Shown here: positions 26,909 through 34,826 of the stretch, piece after piece | Layout: every line of letters begins with the position of its first letter | Position numbering within the stretch: position 1 is the first letter of the stretch | DNA from: an uncultured Verrucomicrobiota bacterium | GTDB lineage: Bacteria; Verrucomicrobiota; Verrucomicrobiia; Limisphaerales; UBA1319 | Length of the DNA stretch: 53,553 nt | Direction: 5' to 3' | Assembly (NCBI GenBank): GCA_903845125.1 | Contig: CAIMWS010000427.1 | Location: 1-53,553 of the forward strand | Translations under genes and position numbers: made by a program | The notes under the pieces: model-generated | Databases searched by the model: none | Told to the model about the DNA's origin: nothing | Seen by the model: only the letters and a program-made list of their open reading frames with translations

Positions 26909-26925
26909 CAAGCCGGTTCGGCTTG
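26909..26925. promoter_or_regulatory. 17-bp inverted repeat in divergent promoter region
   Basis: CAAGCCGGTTCGGCTTG has perfect 7-bp arms around GTT and lies between the divergent epimerase (start 26841) and GNAT (start 26982) genes, where an operator for one or both could sit. It is not followed by a T-run in either direction, so a terminator is unlikely. Confidence 0.3.
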
Positions 26926-26981
26926 AGGGGCGGGATTTGGTGGCTGGCCAAAATCCGGGCGGACCGTGTAGGCTGGGATTC

Positions 26982-27845
26982 ATGAACGCCCCTTTGCAAC
27001 TGCGGGTGATGACGCCAGGCGATCTTTCCTTTGCCGACCGCTTGCGGGCCTTGGCGGGATGGAACCAGACGGTAGAAGATTGGCAGCGGTTCATGGCGGC
27101 CGAGCCGCACGGTTGTTTTGTGGCGGAGTGGGCTGGCGAGCCGGCGGGCACCGCCACCACGATCACCTACGGCCTGGAGGTGGGCTGGATCGGCATGGTG
27201 CTGGTCCATCCCGGCTTCCGGCGCCGGGGGATTGGGGGGGCGCTTTTGAAACAGTGCCTCACCTATTTGCGGAGCCTCGGGATCGGCTGCACCAAGCTGG
27301 ATGCCACTCCTTTGGGGAAGACGGTCTATGACCAACTCGGTTTTCAGGATGAATGGACCTTTTCCAGGTGGGTGGTGCCGGCCGCTTGTGAAGTGCCGGC
27401 CGGCCCGGTGGCCGGAATCCGCAATTGGCGCGAGGGGGATTGGGATTCGCTCGAGCTTCTGGACCGGGCCGCCTTTGGCGTGCCCCGGCGGAAAGTGTGG
27501 AGCGTTCTGGCCCGGCAGAGCCAAAGCGCGCTGGTGTTTGAAAGCCCCGCCGGAGGCATTGCGGGAGCCGGCCTTTTGCGGGCGGGTTCCCAGGCCGGTT
27601 ATCTTGGGCCGGTGATCGCCACCCGGCCGGAAATCGGCGGGCATCTGGTGCGGGCTTTGATCGCGCTGAATCCTGGCCGGGAGCTTTACTGGGATCTGCC
27701 GGATCAAAACCAGTTGCTGGCCGCGTGGGCCCGGGCAGCCCGCTGCACGGTCCAGCGCTCATTAACGCGCATGCACCTCGGCCCCAACCGCCAGGCTGGC
27801 GCAGCGCTTCAGCAAATCGCCCTGGCTGGCCCGGAGATCGGGTAA
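26982..27845 (+). CDS. GNAT acetyltransferase with YitH-like C-terminal domain
   Basis: A 287-residue two-part protein. The N-terminal half is a GNAT fold: the acetyl-CoA motif reads VLVHPGFRRRGIGGALLKQCL (about residues 69-89), and the end strand holds LGKTVYDQLGFQDEW. The C-terminal half (about 140-280) repeats a GNAT-like plan without the Q/RxxGxG motif, as in YitH/HsfX-type proteins. The acetyl acceptor is unknown. The ATG at 26982 was chosen since the longer frame upstream looks non-coding. It converges on the CorA-like gene, 21 bases away. Confidence 0.8.
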   Translation: MNAPLQLRVMTPGDLSFADRLRALAGWNQTVEDWQRFMAAEPHGCFVAEWAGEPAGTATTITYGLEVGWIGMVLVHPGFRRRGIGGALLKQCLTYLRSLGIGCTKLDATPLGKTVYDQLGFQDEWTFSRWVVPAACEVPAGPVAGIRNWREGDWDSLELLDRAAFGVPRRKVWSVLARQSQSALVFESPAGGIAGAGLLRAGSQAGYLGPVIATRPEIGGHLVRALIALNPGRELYWDLPDQNQLLAAWARAARCTVQRSLTRMHLGPNRQAGAALQQIALAGPEIG

Positions 27846-27866
27846 GCTTGGCGGGGGGCCGCCGCC

Positions 27867-28820
27867 TCACTTGGAACCGCCAAAGGTTCTCTTTTCCACG
27901 TAGGCCAGGATGAAATAGGTGGCCGCGCCAATCACCGTCAGCGCCAGCGTGAACAGGCTGTAGGAAATCGGCCAGGGGATGTCCTTGGTCATCATCGAGA
28001 ACTCCGACATGCCGCCGATGCTGGCCAGCACATTCAGCGGCATGAAAACAACGTTGATCACCGTCAAACGCTTCATCAGGACGTTTAGATTATTATTGAC
28101 AATAGAAGCCCTAGCGTCCATGAGTCCTGTGAATACATTCGCGTAAACCTGGGCCTGTTCCAGGCATTGCGCGTTTTCGATGGCGAGGTCATCCACGAAC
28201 TCGAGCATCTCCGGGGAAAGGCCGGCGGTCTGGCTGTTTTTGGCGTTGGCCTTGAGGCGCTCCACCACGCGGCCATTGGCGCTGATGGCGTTGACATAGT
28301 AAACCAGGCTTTTTTCGATGGTGAACATCAACAGCAAGTGGCGGTTCTCCATGGATTTGAGGATCTTGCCCTCCAATTCGTCCGAGATGTCGTTGATCAC
28401 CTGCAAGTGGGAGACGAAATGGGCGATGCACACGGATAAAATCCGGAGCATGACCATCTGGATGTTCTGGACCTTGCTGAAGGAGCGGCCTTGCAGTTCG
28501 GCGAATTCGGAGGGTGCCAAAATCACCAGGGCATCCTTGAACAGAAAAAGCCCCATCGAATGGATGTGGAATTGGAAATTATCCGCCGCCGTGTAGCACT
28601 TGGGGTGCTTGAAAATCATGGCCAGGTGGTCGTCCTCGATTTCCAGCCGGGGCAACTCATTGGGGTCGAGCGCGGAGGCCAGGTTATGCGGGTTGATCCC
28701 GTATTGGTTGGTCAGCCGGGCCTTTTCTTCTTCATTGGGCTGCACAAAAAGCATGATCGGCCCGAGGGCATCAGGTGCTTCCACCACTTTACCCTGCTTG
28801 ATTCTGTAGGTCTTCAGCAT
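27867..28820 (-). CDS. CorA-like divalent-cation transporter with altered GMN signature
   Basis: A 317-residue inner-membrane protein with the CorA plan: a cytoplasmic alpha/beta domain (about 1-115), a long helical stalk (115-252), and two C-terminal spans (about 253-271 and 287-307) ending in a basic tail (EKRTFGGSK). The invariant GMN of CorA is replaced by GMS at 270-272 (IGGMSEFSMM), with LNVLASIG before it as usual. Some relatives carry this GMS variant, and their ion preference may not be Mg2+. The start at 28820 (MLKTYRIKQG) matches the family N-terminus; a longer frame upstream is probably untranslated. Confidence 0.75.
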   Translation of the reverse strand: MLKTYRIKQGKVVEAPDALGPIMLFVQPNEEEKARLTNQYGINPHNLASALDPNELPRLEIEDDHLAMIFKHPKCYTAADNFQFHIHSMGLFLFKDALVILAPSEFAELQGRSFSKVQNIQMVMLRILSVCIAHFVSHLQVINDISDELEGKILKSMENRHLLLMFTIEKSLVYYVNAISANGRVVERLKANAKNSQTAGLSPEMLEFVDDLAIENAQCLEQAQVYANVFTGLMDARASIVNNNLNVLMKRLTVINVVFMPLNVLASIGGMSEFSMMTKDIPWPISYSLFTLALTVIGAATYFILAYVEKRTFGGSK

Positions 28821-29226
28821 GGTTCCTCCAATCCGGGATCGTAAAGGTTTTGCCCGTTCCAAGGCCGTCACTGCTGGCCCATTCAATTCAGCTTACCCGG
28901 CCAAATTAACCGGCCGGTGGGGATTCGTCCAGTTTTCAGTGCGGGAACAGCACGGAATGGGCAGCCTGGCTGGCATCGCGGCTGGGCACCCCGGTTTCCT
29001 CGCCAGTCGGGGTGCGATAGAGCTCCTGCGGCAGGCCCCGTGCGGGCAAAACGGAAAACCATCCGGCCGCGGGCACTGCGCGCCGGAGGCGCTGTTTTTG
29101 AGTCAATTTGCTTGAGGGCCGTCGCGGGAGGGCGTAGTTTCTAGCTTGTTCATTCACGGGGCTGCCACAACCATAGAGGGCAGATCGGTGGATCAACGGA
29201 GAAAAAACAAATTAAATTAATTGAGT
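28821..29226. other. Divergent intergenic region, no gene recognised
   Basis: 406 bases between the minus-strand CorA-like gene and the plus-strand Gfo/Idh gene. Apart from a stable hairpin at 28986-29015 and a GGCC-type short symmetry near 28897-28917, I see no gene or clear promoter box. The last 30 bases before the oxidoreductase start are AT-rich (AAAACAAATTAAATTAATT), unusual for this window. The nearest Shine-Dalgarno-like GGAG is too far upstream (about 28 bases) to act directly. Confidence 0.4.
28986..29015. other. Stable hairpin in leader/promoter region
   Basis: GCACCCCG (28986-28993) is perfectly complementary to CGGGGTGC (29008-29015) across a 14-base loop. There is no T-tract on either side. 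It may be a protein site or transcript structure for the CorA-like or Gfo/Idh gene, but nothing ties it to a known riboswitch class. Confidence 0.3.
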
Positions 29227-30615
29227 ATGAATGGATTAACTCGCCGTCAATTTTTAGGCCGGGCCGCCACTGCTGCGGGTGCCGCCACTTTCGCGTTTCC
29301 CTATGTAGGCCGGGTCTTGGGCGCCAATGAACGCATCAATGTCGCCTGCGTGGGTGTGGGCGGCAAAGGCGACAGTGACAGCAGCGACGCCGCCAGCTGT
29401 GGGGGCAACCTGGTGGCCATTTGCGATGTGGACCTGAATACCTTGAAAAAGAAAGGGGAGCGGTTCCCGAAGGCCAAACAATACCAGGATTTCCGGAAGA
29501 TGCTGGATGAGATGGAGAGCGAAATCGATGCGGTCACCGTTTCGACGCCCGACCATTGCCACGGCTCGGCGGCCATCCGGGCCATGCGCATGGGCAAGCA
29601 CTGTTTCTGCCAGAAACCGCTCACCCAGACCGTATGGGAAGCGCGGACCATGCGGCAGTTGGCCAAAGAGAAGAAACTGGCCACCCAGATGGGCAACCAG
29701 GGCAGCTCCGAGTCGGGCTTGCGCCGGGCGGTGGAGGTGATTCAAAGCGGCGTGATCGGCAACCCGCAGCAGTTGCATGTCTGGTCGAACCGCCCCATCT
29801 GGCCCCAAGGGCTCAATCGCCCGGCGGGCTCGGACCCGGTGCCGGATAACCTGGATTGGGATCTGTGGCTGGGGCCGGCGGCCTTCCGGCCTCACAAGAA
29901 GGGCGTTTACCACACCTTCAATTGGCGCGGTTGGTTCGATTTCGGCACTGGCGCCTTGGGCGACATGGCCTGCCACACGGTCAACATGCCCTTCCGCGCC
30001 TTGAAACTGGGCTATCCCAGCGTGGTGGAATGCGAGCTGAATTCCCGGTTTTATCCGGAAACCTTCCCCAAGACCTCCCGGATCCGCTTCGAATTCCCTG
30101 AGCGCGAAGGTTTGCCGCCGTTGAAATTCTGGTGGTATGACGGCAATCCGGACGATGCGCTGAAACCGCTCCGTCCCGACGCCGAGGTGGCCAAGGAAAT
30201 CATCGGGATGATGGGCAAACTCCCGGGCAGCGGAGCTTTGATCGTGGGCGACAAGGGTAAATTGTTCTCGCCGGATGACTACGGCGCCCGCTTCTACGTC
30301 TGCCTGAAGGGCGAGGATGAATTCAAGGCCAGCGACAAGCATCCCGCCTGCTCCGAAAATGCCGTCCCCCGTTCGATTCCGCGCTCACCCGGCCACATGC
30401 GGGAATGGTTCAACATGATGAAGGATGGCACGCCCGCCTATTCCAACTTCGATATCGCCGCCTACCTGACGGAGATCATCCTCCTGGGCTGCATCGCGCT
30501 GCGCGTGGGCGAAGGCAACCGCATGGATTGGGACGGGCCCAACATGCGGTCCACCAACCTGCCGGAAGCGGCCAAGTTCGTGAAACGCGACAATCGCCCC
30601 GGTTGGGAATCATAA
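29227..30615 (+). CDS. Tat-exported Gfo/Idh/MocA-family oxidoreductase
   Basis: A 462-residue protein. A Tat signal (LTRRQFLGRAATAAGAATFAF) implies folded export, common in Verrucomicrobia and Planctomycetes for this family. A Rossmann domain follows (INVACVGVGGKGDSD, near residues 36-50, with CDVD and the STPDHCHGSAA block). The EKP-equivalent segment reads CQKPLTQTVWEA, with Gln where Glu usually lies before the catalytic Lys. The C-terminal beta domain contains GDMACHTVN. Substrate is likely a sugar or derivative; not determinable. ATG 29227 is taken as start; a TTG two codons earlier is possible. Confidence 0.85.
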   Translation: MNGLTRRQFLGRAATAAGAATFAFPYVGRVLGANERINVACVGVGGKGDSDSSDAASCGGNLVAICDVDLNTLKKKGERFPKAKQYQDFRKMLDEMESEIDAVTVSTPDHCHGSAAIRAMRMGKHCFCQKPLTQTVWEARTMRQLAKEKKLATQMGNQGSSESGLRRAVEVIQSGVIGNPQQLHVWSNRPIWPQGLNRPAGSDPVPDNLDWDLWLGPAAFRPHKKGVYHTFNWRGWFDFGTGALGDMACHTVNMPFRALKLGYPSVVECELNSRFYPETFPKTSRIRFEFPEREGLPPLKFWWYDGNPDDALKPLRPDAEVAKEIIGMMGKLPGSGALIVGDKGKLFSPDDYGARFYVCLKGEDEFKASDKHPACSENAVPRSIPRSPGHMREWFNMMKDGTPAYSNFDIAAYLTEIILLGCIALRVGEGNRMDWDGPNMRSTNLPEAAKFVKRDNRPGWES

Positions 30616-30639
30616 TTCCGAAAACAATTATTCACTGCG

Positions 30640-30672
30640 AGGCGTCCCATCCCCGGGACGCCTTTCTTATTC
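30640..30672 (+). terminator. Rho-independent terminator of the Gfo/Idh gene
   Basis: AGGCGTCCC (30640-30648) pairs with GGGACGCCT (30655-30663) over a 6-base loop and is followed by TTCTTATTC on the plus strand. It lies 25 bases beyond the stop codon. Confidence 0.75.
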
Positions 30673-30898
30673 TGCGACGTCTCCCCAGACCTTTTTTGCG
30701 CTCCATCAATCAAGTCCTGGTTTAAATTTGTCACTTTTTTCTCGGTGTTTCACAGTCGGTAAACTGGGCTGAAAGCACCTCCTGGTTGGCTTCCCTCCAA
30801 TGCTCGGGCCCTTCTTCCCGACACCTTCCCCCCCTTCACGGCCGCTCGGCCTAACCTCCCCGGTGAACCTCCGCGGGCACCCGGTAATTGATACCCAG

Positions 30899-31204
30899 GC
30901 ATCCGCCGCATACTATAGATCCCCACCCCTTCCTTCAGGGCCTGGCGCGCCTGCGCCTTGGTCTTGACTTCCTGCCCCAGCCCAAACTCCTGTTTCAAGA
31001 TCCCATTGACCCGCCTGGCAGCGCGTTTTGCGCACCATGATCCGCCTCGGTCATGCAGAGGCTCAACCCTGCCCGCCGCAGTTCCGCCACATACTCATGG
31101 CTGCCATTCTTGCGCCGCACCGCTTCAAAGGGCAGGTCCCTCTCTTCCGCCTCCCTCACGATCGCTAGTTTGAACGTTTCCCTATACCTTATTCCCACTC
31201 GTCT
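30899..31204 (-). pseudogene. IS3-family transposase remnant (orfA-orfB deletion fusion, frameshifted)
   Basis: Read on the minus strand, residues RYRETFKLAIVREAEERDLPFEAVRRK (31204-31112) resemble the N-terminus of an IS3 OrfA. They run directly into HEYVAELRRAGLSLCMTEADHGAQNAL, which belongs to the integrase core of OrfB. A frameshift near 31016-31019 then moves the rest into another frame, where RVNGILKQEF and KTKAQARQALKEGVGIYS continue the OrfB C-terminus to about 30899. Hundreds of internal codons are missing. No terminal inverted repeats or target duplication were identified. The 225 bases between the Gfo/Idh terminator and this fragment hold nothing recognisable. Confidence 0.6.
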
Positions 31205-31236
31205 GATTCCACTTTTTCGTCTCACGGAGCAGCCAT

Positions 31237-32205
31237 CTATTCCAAGACGGGTCCGTTCGGAGCGGTAGGGGCTTGGTCTTTGGGCGGGCACAGGCGCCAG
31301 AGGCCGGCGAGGAGGCTGCCGATGACGGAGTGGAAGGTGGCGGAGATGGCGCAGGGGGTGGCGGCGGTCGGGAGGTGGGGGAAATTGCGTTGCGCCAGGA
31401 CGACCGCGAGGCCGGAGTTTTGCATGCCGACTTCGACGGAGACGGTGCGGCGGATGGTTTCGTCGTAGCCAAAGAGGCGGGCAAAGAAATGGCCGAGGGC
31501 GAAGCCGCCGGCGTGGAGGAGGAACACGGAAGCGAGGAGCACGCCGCCCGATTTTTTGATGCTTTCAGCCTGCTGGCCGATGATGCTGGAGCAGATGAGG
31601 GCGATGGCCAAAACGGAAATGAGGGGTGCCACGGGCAGCATGAACCGAACCAGGCGGGGCGTGGAATGATGCAGGAAGAGGCCCAGCACGAGCGGCGCGA
31701 GGATGACTTTGACCGTGTCGAGGAAAAGGGCGGTGGCATCGACGGGGACGTAGGCGCCGGCGAGCCATTTGGTGAGCAGCGGGGTCATGAAAACCGCGGC
31801 GAAGGTGGTGCACATGGTCATCAGGACGGAGAGGGGGACATTGGCACGAGCGAGGTAGTTGACGACGTTGGAGGCGGTGCCGCTGGGGCAGCAGCCAACG
31901 AGGATGAGGCCGACGGCCAGGGGGGGATCCAGGTGCATGGCCCGGGCAATGGCCCAGGAGAGCAGGGGCATGATGGTGTATTGCGCGGCAAAGCCGACCG
32001 CGATGGCGCGGGGCATGGTGAGCACTTTGCGGAAATCCTGCAGGCTGAGGGTGATCCCCATGCCAAGCATGATGATCGCCAGGCCCCAGACGATGTGGTT
32101 GCGCCCAAACCAGGTGATCCAGCGGGGTTCATACAAGGCGGCGATGCCGCCCAGGAGAACCCAGGCGGGAAACAGGTTGGTGAAGAGGTTCAAGAGGCGG
32201 ATCAT
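31237..32205 (-). CDS. Bile acid:sodium symporter (BASS) family transporter
   Basis: A 322-residue polytopic inner-membrane protein with about nine or ten hydrophobic spans. The BASS pattern is clear: IIMLGMGITLSLQDFRKVL (first repeat), VGLILVGCCPSGTASNVVNYLARANVPLSV (the crossover region with PSGTASN), and VEVGMQNSGLAVVLA (second repeat crossover, EVGMQN). Members use sodium to move organic anions; bacterial ones handle bile acids, keto acids or pantoate. Substrate unknown. It follows the membrane protein gene after 4 bases, so the two are likely co-transcribed. Confidence 0.85.
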   Translation of the reverse strand: MIRLLNLFTNLFPAWVLLGGIAALYEPRWITWFGRNHIVWGLAIIMLGMGITLSLQDFRKVLTMPRAIAVGFAAQYTIMPLLSWAIARAMHLDPPLAVGLILVGCCPSGTASNVVNYLARANVPLSVLMTMCTTFAAVFMTPLLTKWLAGAYVPVDATALFLDTVKVILAPLVLGLFLHHSTPRLVRFMLPVAPLISVLAIALICSSIIGQQAESIKKSGGVLLASVFLLHAGGFALGHFFARLFGYDETIRRTVSVEVGMQNSGLAVVLAQRNFPHLPTAATPCAISATFHSVIGSLLAGLWRLCPPKDQAPTAPNGPVLE

Positions 32206-32209
32206 AAAA

Positions 32210-32824
32210 TCAAGGGTTTGAGCGGTAGTCGTCCCACAGGAGGTAAAGCACCCAGCCCAGGGCAGGCAGGATCCAGGCCAGGAGACCGTAGTCGATCCAC
32301 CAACCCCGCCACCAGGCGCCGCCCAACCAGGGCCAGCCGTAACGGGCGGCCGGGTATTGGTAACCGAGGTAGAGGAAATAAGGCCCCGACCAGCAGCCCA
32401 GGAGGCAGATGGCCATGAAGCTGACGCCCAGCTTGGGTACCCGGAACAGGCTTTCCAGCCAGCTCATGGGAGTGCCGAAGAACAGGCTGGTGATAAATTC
32501 GCGGAATGAACCACCGCGGGCCGGATACCACCGGTGGCGCAGGAGGAGGAATTGGCGGGCACCCAACCCGCAGAGGAGGCTGACAATGGCTTTGCCGATG
32601 ATGATGGTTGACCAACCGGAGTCGTAAGCCCGGCGGCTGGCCACCAGGGATAGCTGCGGGTCGCGCGCGGCCGATCCCGTGGGCCACAGCCAGGCTCCCG
32701 CCAGGTCGGCCAGGTGCCCCAGCAGGAGGATCAGGAGCAACACCTTGAAAAACGCCGGATGGCCCATGAGCGATGCCCGCCGGGGGGGGGCGGATTGAGT
32801 GGGATTTTCCTTGGCGGTGTGCAT
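32210..32824 (-). CDS. Integral membrane protein of unknown function
   Basis: A 204-residue protein, unrecognised. Hydrophobic spans are visible at about 25-45 (FFKVLLLILLLGHLADLAGAWL), 70-90, 125-150 and 175-195, leaving a Trp/Arg-rich loop with YPAARYGWPWLGGAWWRGWW. No catalytic motif is evident. It lies immediately before the BASS-family transporter gene on the same strand and may help or be unrelated to it. The N-terminus is uncertain: the ATG at 32824 or one at 32767. Confidence 0.55.
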   Translation of the reverse strand: MHTAKENPTQSAPPRRASLMGHPAFFKVLLLILLLGHLADLAGAWLWPTGSAARDPQLSLVASRRAYDSGWSTIIIGKAIVSLLCGLGARQFLLLRHRWYPARGGSFREFITSLFFGTPMSWLESLFRVPKLGVSFMAICLLGCWSGPYFLYLGYQYPAARYGWPWLGGAWWRGWWIDYGLLAWILPALGWVLYLLWDDYRSNP

Positions 32825-32992
32825 GTAAACAGCTCAATCGTGCGGGCGGGATCTGTTTGGGCCGGATCTCCTCCGTTCGCCCTTTGCCGGGCGGCCCAAG
32901 CGCTGGTGGTGGCGCACGGTTGATCCGGCGCACAAAGGTGCGGCGCCATCACCTCCCTCCCAACTCCCAATGAAAAGCGTAGTGCCCATGGC

Positions 32993-34816
32993 TTATTGGC
33001 CCGGTCCCGAGGCGGCCGGAGCCGGTGGTCCGGCGTGGAAATTGGCCACCGCTTCGGAGGTGCGCAGCGGGCGCTGGTAAATCCATAAATGACGGAGGCC
33101 GGCTGGCGGTCCGCTGGCGATGATGGCCTGCGCGGGGCCGGGCACCCGGTCCAGGGCGGCCGGAAAGCGGCCCCAGCCAAACTGGCGCTGGCCGTTGCCA
33201 TCCTGGAGCTGGCCATCGAGCACCATAGTGATCACTTTGGGGCCGCCATCCACGGTGATCACCAGGTGCTGCAATTTGCCCAGGGTGATGGAGCCGGGAT
33301 CGGTTTGCCACCGGGCCTGGCTAATGCCATCGGCGAATTGGATCTGGATGGCAGGTCCTGGCACGAGGGAGACCACCAAGCCGGCGGCGGCAGCGGTGTG
33401 TGCATCCAGGAGCGGCTGATCGGGGGCGGCGGCTGTAAACAGCAGCCACAAATCGAGGCTGAAGCCGCCTCCTTGGGCTAAAGCCGGCCATGGGGGAAGC
33501 GCCACGGCGTGGGTGGGCGCTGCGGTTGCCTGCCAGCTGAAAACACGCCCGGCGCTAACCGGGCGGGCCTCGCGGTGTTGGTTCCAGAGGTCATGGAGCA
33601 GGGTTTCATCGAGGGGATGAACGCGGGCGATGGTTTTCTGGGTTTCGGTGATCCAAAAGCGGCCTTCGTGCTCCACGAGGTCCGGGTAGCTGATCCGGGT
33701 TTTGGGGTCGGGATCGTAGAGGACAATTTCCGGCTGGGACCAGTGCAGGCGGCCGTGTTCTTCATGGCCCCCGCACAGCCAGGCGGGATTGCGATCCTCA
33801 TAGCTGTGGCCGGCATGGTTGTGGAACCAGAGCAGATAATTTCCTGCAGCCGTTTTCCAGAGGCGCACGTTGGCGCGCGGATGGCGAAGGAGGCGCCCGC
33901 CGGGCGCATAAGTGGCATACTCGGGAGGGCTCCAGGTGTGGCCGCGATCCTGGCTGTAATAATGGACCGGAGAGCCTTCGGTGGTGCGCGCCACGCAATA
34001 CAGGGTGCCGTCGCTCAGGGCCACCAGGTTGTGTTCGTCGCACACCGGGCCACGCACGGATTGCAGGCCCTGGTCACCCTCCGGGAGCATGTCCCAGAGG
34101 ATCAATTCCGGGTTGGCTTCGGTGAGGATATTGCCGCTGCGGAACAGGATGCCCTCGGAACTTTCCATGAAGCCTTGGCCGAAGGAACCCACCTTGGCGG
34201 CGCCCAGGAATACCTGGTGGCGGTCGGTGATCGGCTTGCCCACGCCCCAGAAAAAATGGACCTGGCCACCGTAAGGATTGCGGCGGTCGATCGCGGTGGT
34301 GCGCAGGGGGAGGTAATACCGCTGGCTGGACCATGAGCGGCCGTGGTCGTCGGAGTATTTGAACGCATACTGCCCCAAGGTATCGACGCGCTGGCGGGCA
34401 TATTCATTGCCGGCGATCACGCTGCGCAGGTTGTCGGCATTGTAAGTATAGAAAACATAAACGCGCCCGGAATCGACCACCAGGGGCATGGCCCAGGATG
34501 CTTCCGGGCCGGAGGTTGGCTCGATATCGGTCAAAGGCGACCACGTTTGGCCGCAGTCCAGGGAGCGGGAGGAGACGATATGCTGTCCGGATTGGCCTTC
34601 CGCACCCCGCCCGGTGGTCATCACGCAGAGCCAGGCGCCGTCCCGGGTTTGAACCACGTAGGGTTGGTCGCAGTAGGTTTCGGAAGGGAGGCGCTGGCCA
34701 TTCCGGATATCCCGCCAATCACGGGAGCGGGAGGCCGCCCCGGCATCGAGGCACCCGCTGGCGAGCCCCAGGCAGCAGGCCACCAACCGGATCAACGAAT
34801 CCGAAAACTGGTTCAT
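32993..34816 (-). CDS. Sialidase-like (BNR) lipoprotein with LamG-like C-terminal domain
   Basis: A 607-residue lipoprotein. The signal peptide ends in LASGC with lipidated Cys22. Three Asp-box (S-x-D-x-G-x-T/S-W) repeats occur: SLDCGQTW (85-92), SDDHGRSW (154-162) and SQDRGHTW (288-295), as in six-bladed sialidase propellers. The C-terminal ~160 residues are a LamG/concanavalin-like sandwich (FSLDLWLLFTAA, and LQHLVITVDGG), a typical glycan-binding module. Whether it is a sialidase is unclear because the Arg triad cannot be assigned by eye; it may act on other polysaccharides. The start at 34816 is only 10 bases after the AAA ATPase stop, so it belongs to that operon. Confidence 0.75.
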   Translation of the reverse strand: MNQFSDSLIRLVACCLGLASGCLDAGAASRSRDWRDIRNGQRLPSETYCDQPYVVQTRDGAWLCVMTTGRGAEGQSGQHIVSSRSLDCGQTWSPLTDIEPTSGPEASWAMPLVVDSGRVYVFYTYNADNLRSVIAGNEYARQRVDTLGQYAFKYSDDHGRSWSSQRYYLPLRTTAIDRRNPYGGQVHFFWGVGKPITDRHQVFLGAAKVGSFGQGFMESSEGILFRSGNILTEANPELILWDMLPEGDQGLQSVRGPVCDEHNLVALSDGTLYCVARTTEGSPVHYYSQDRGHTWSPPEYATYAPGGRLLRHPRANVRLWKTAAGNYLLWFHNHAGHSYEDRNPAWLCGGHEEHGRLHWSQPEIVLYDPDPKTRISYPDLVEHEGRFWITETQKTIARVHPLDETLLHDLWNQHREARPVSAGRVFSWQATAAPTHAVALPPWPALAQGGGFSLDLWLLFTAAAPDQPLLDAHTAAAAGLVVSLVPGPAIQIQFADGISQARWQTDPGSITLGKLQHLVITVDGGPKVITMVLDGQLQDGNGQRQFGWGRFPAALDRVPGPAQAIIASGPPAGLRHLWIYQRPLRTSEAVANFHAGPPAPAASGPGQ

Positions 34817-34826
34817 TCCACCCCGG

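Noticed and set aside
27846..27866. GGCGG/CCGCC short hairpin between convergent GNAT and CorA-like genes, as a bidirectional terminator
   Set aside because: Only a 5-bp stem and no T-run on either strand; not sufficient to call.
31273..32418. Plus-strand 381-codon Glu/Gly/Asp/His-rich frame
   Set aside because: Antisense of the BASS transporter; the odd acidic composition is a mirror of hydrophobic codons.
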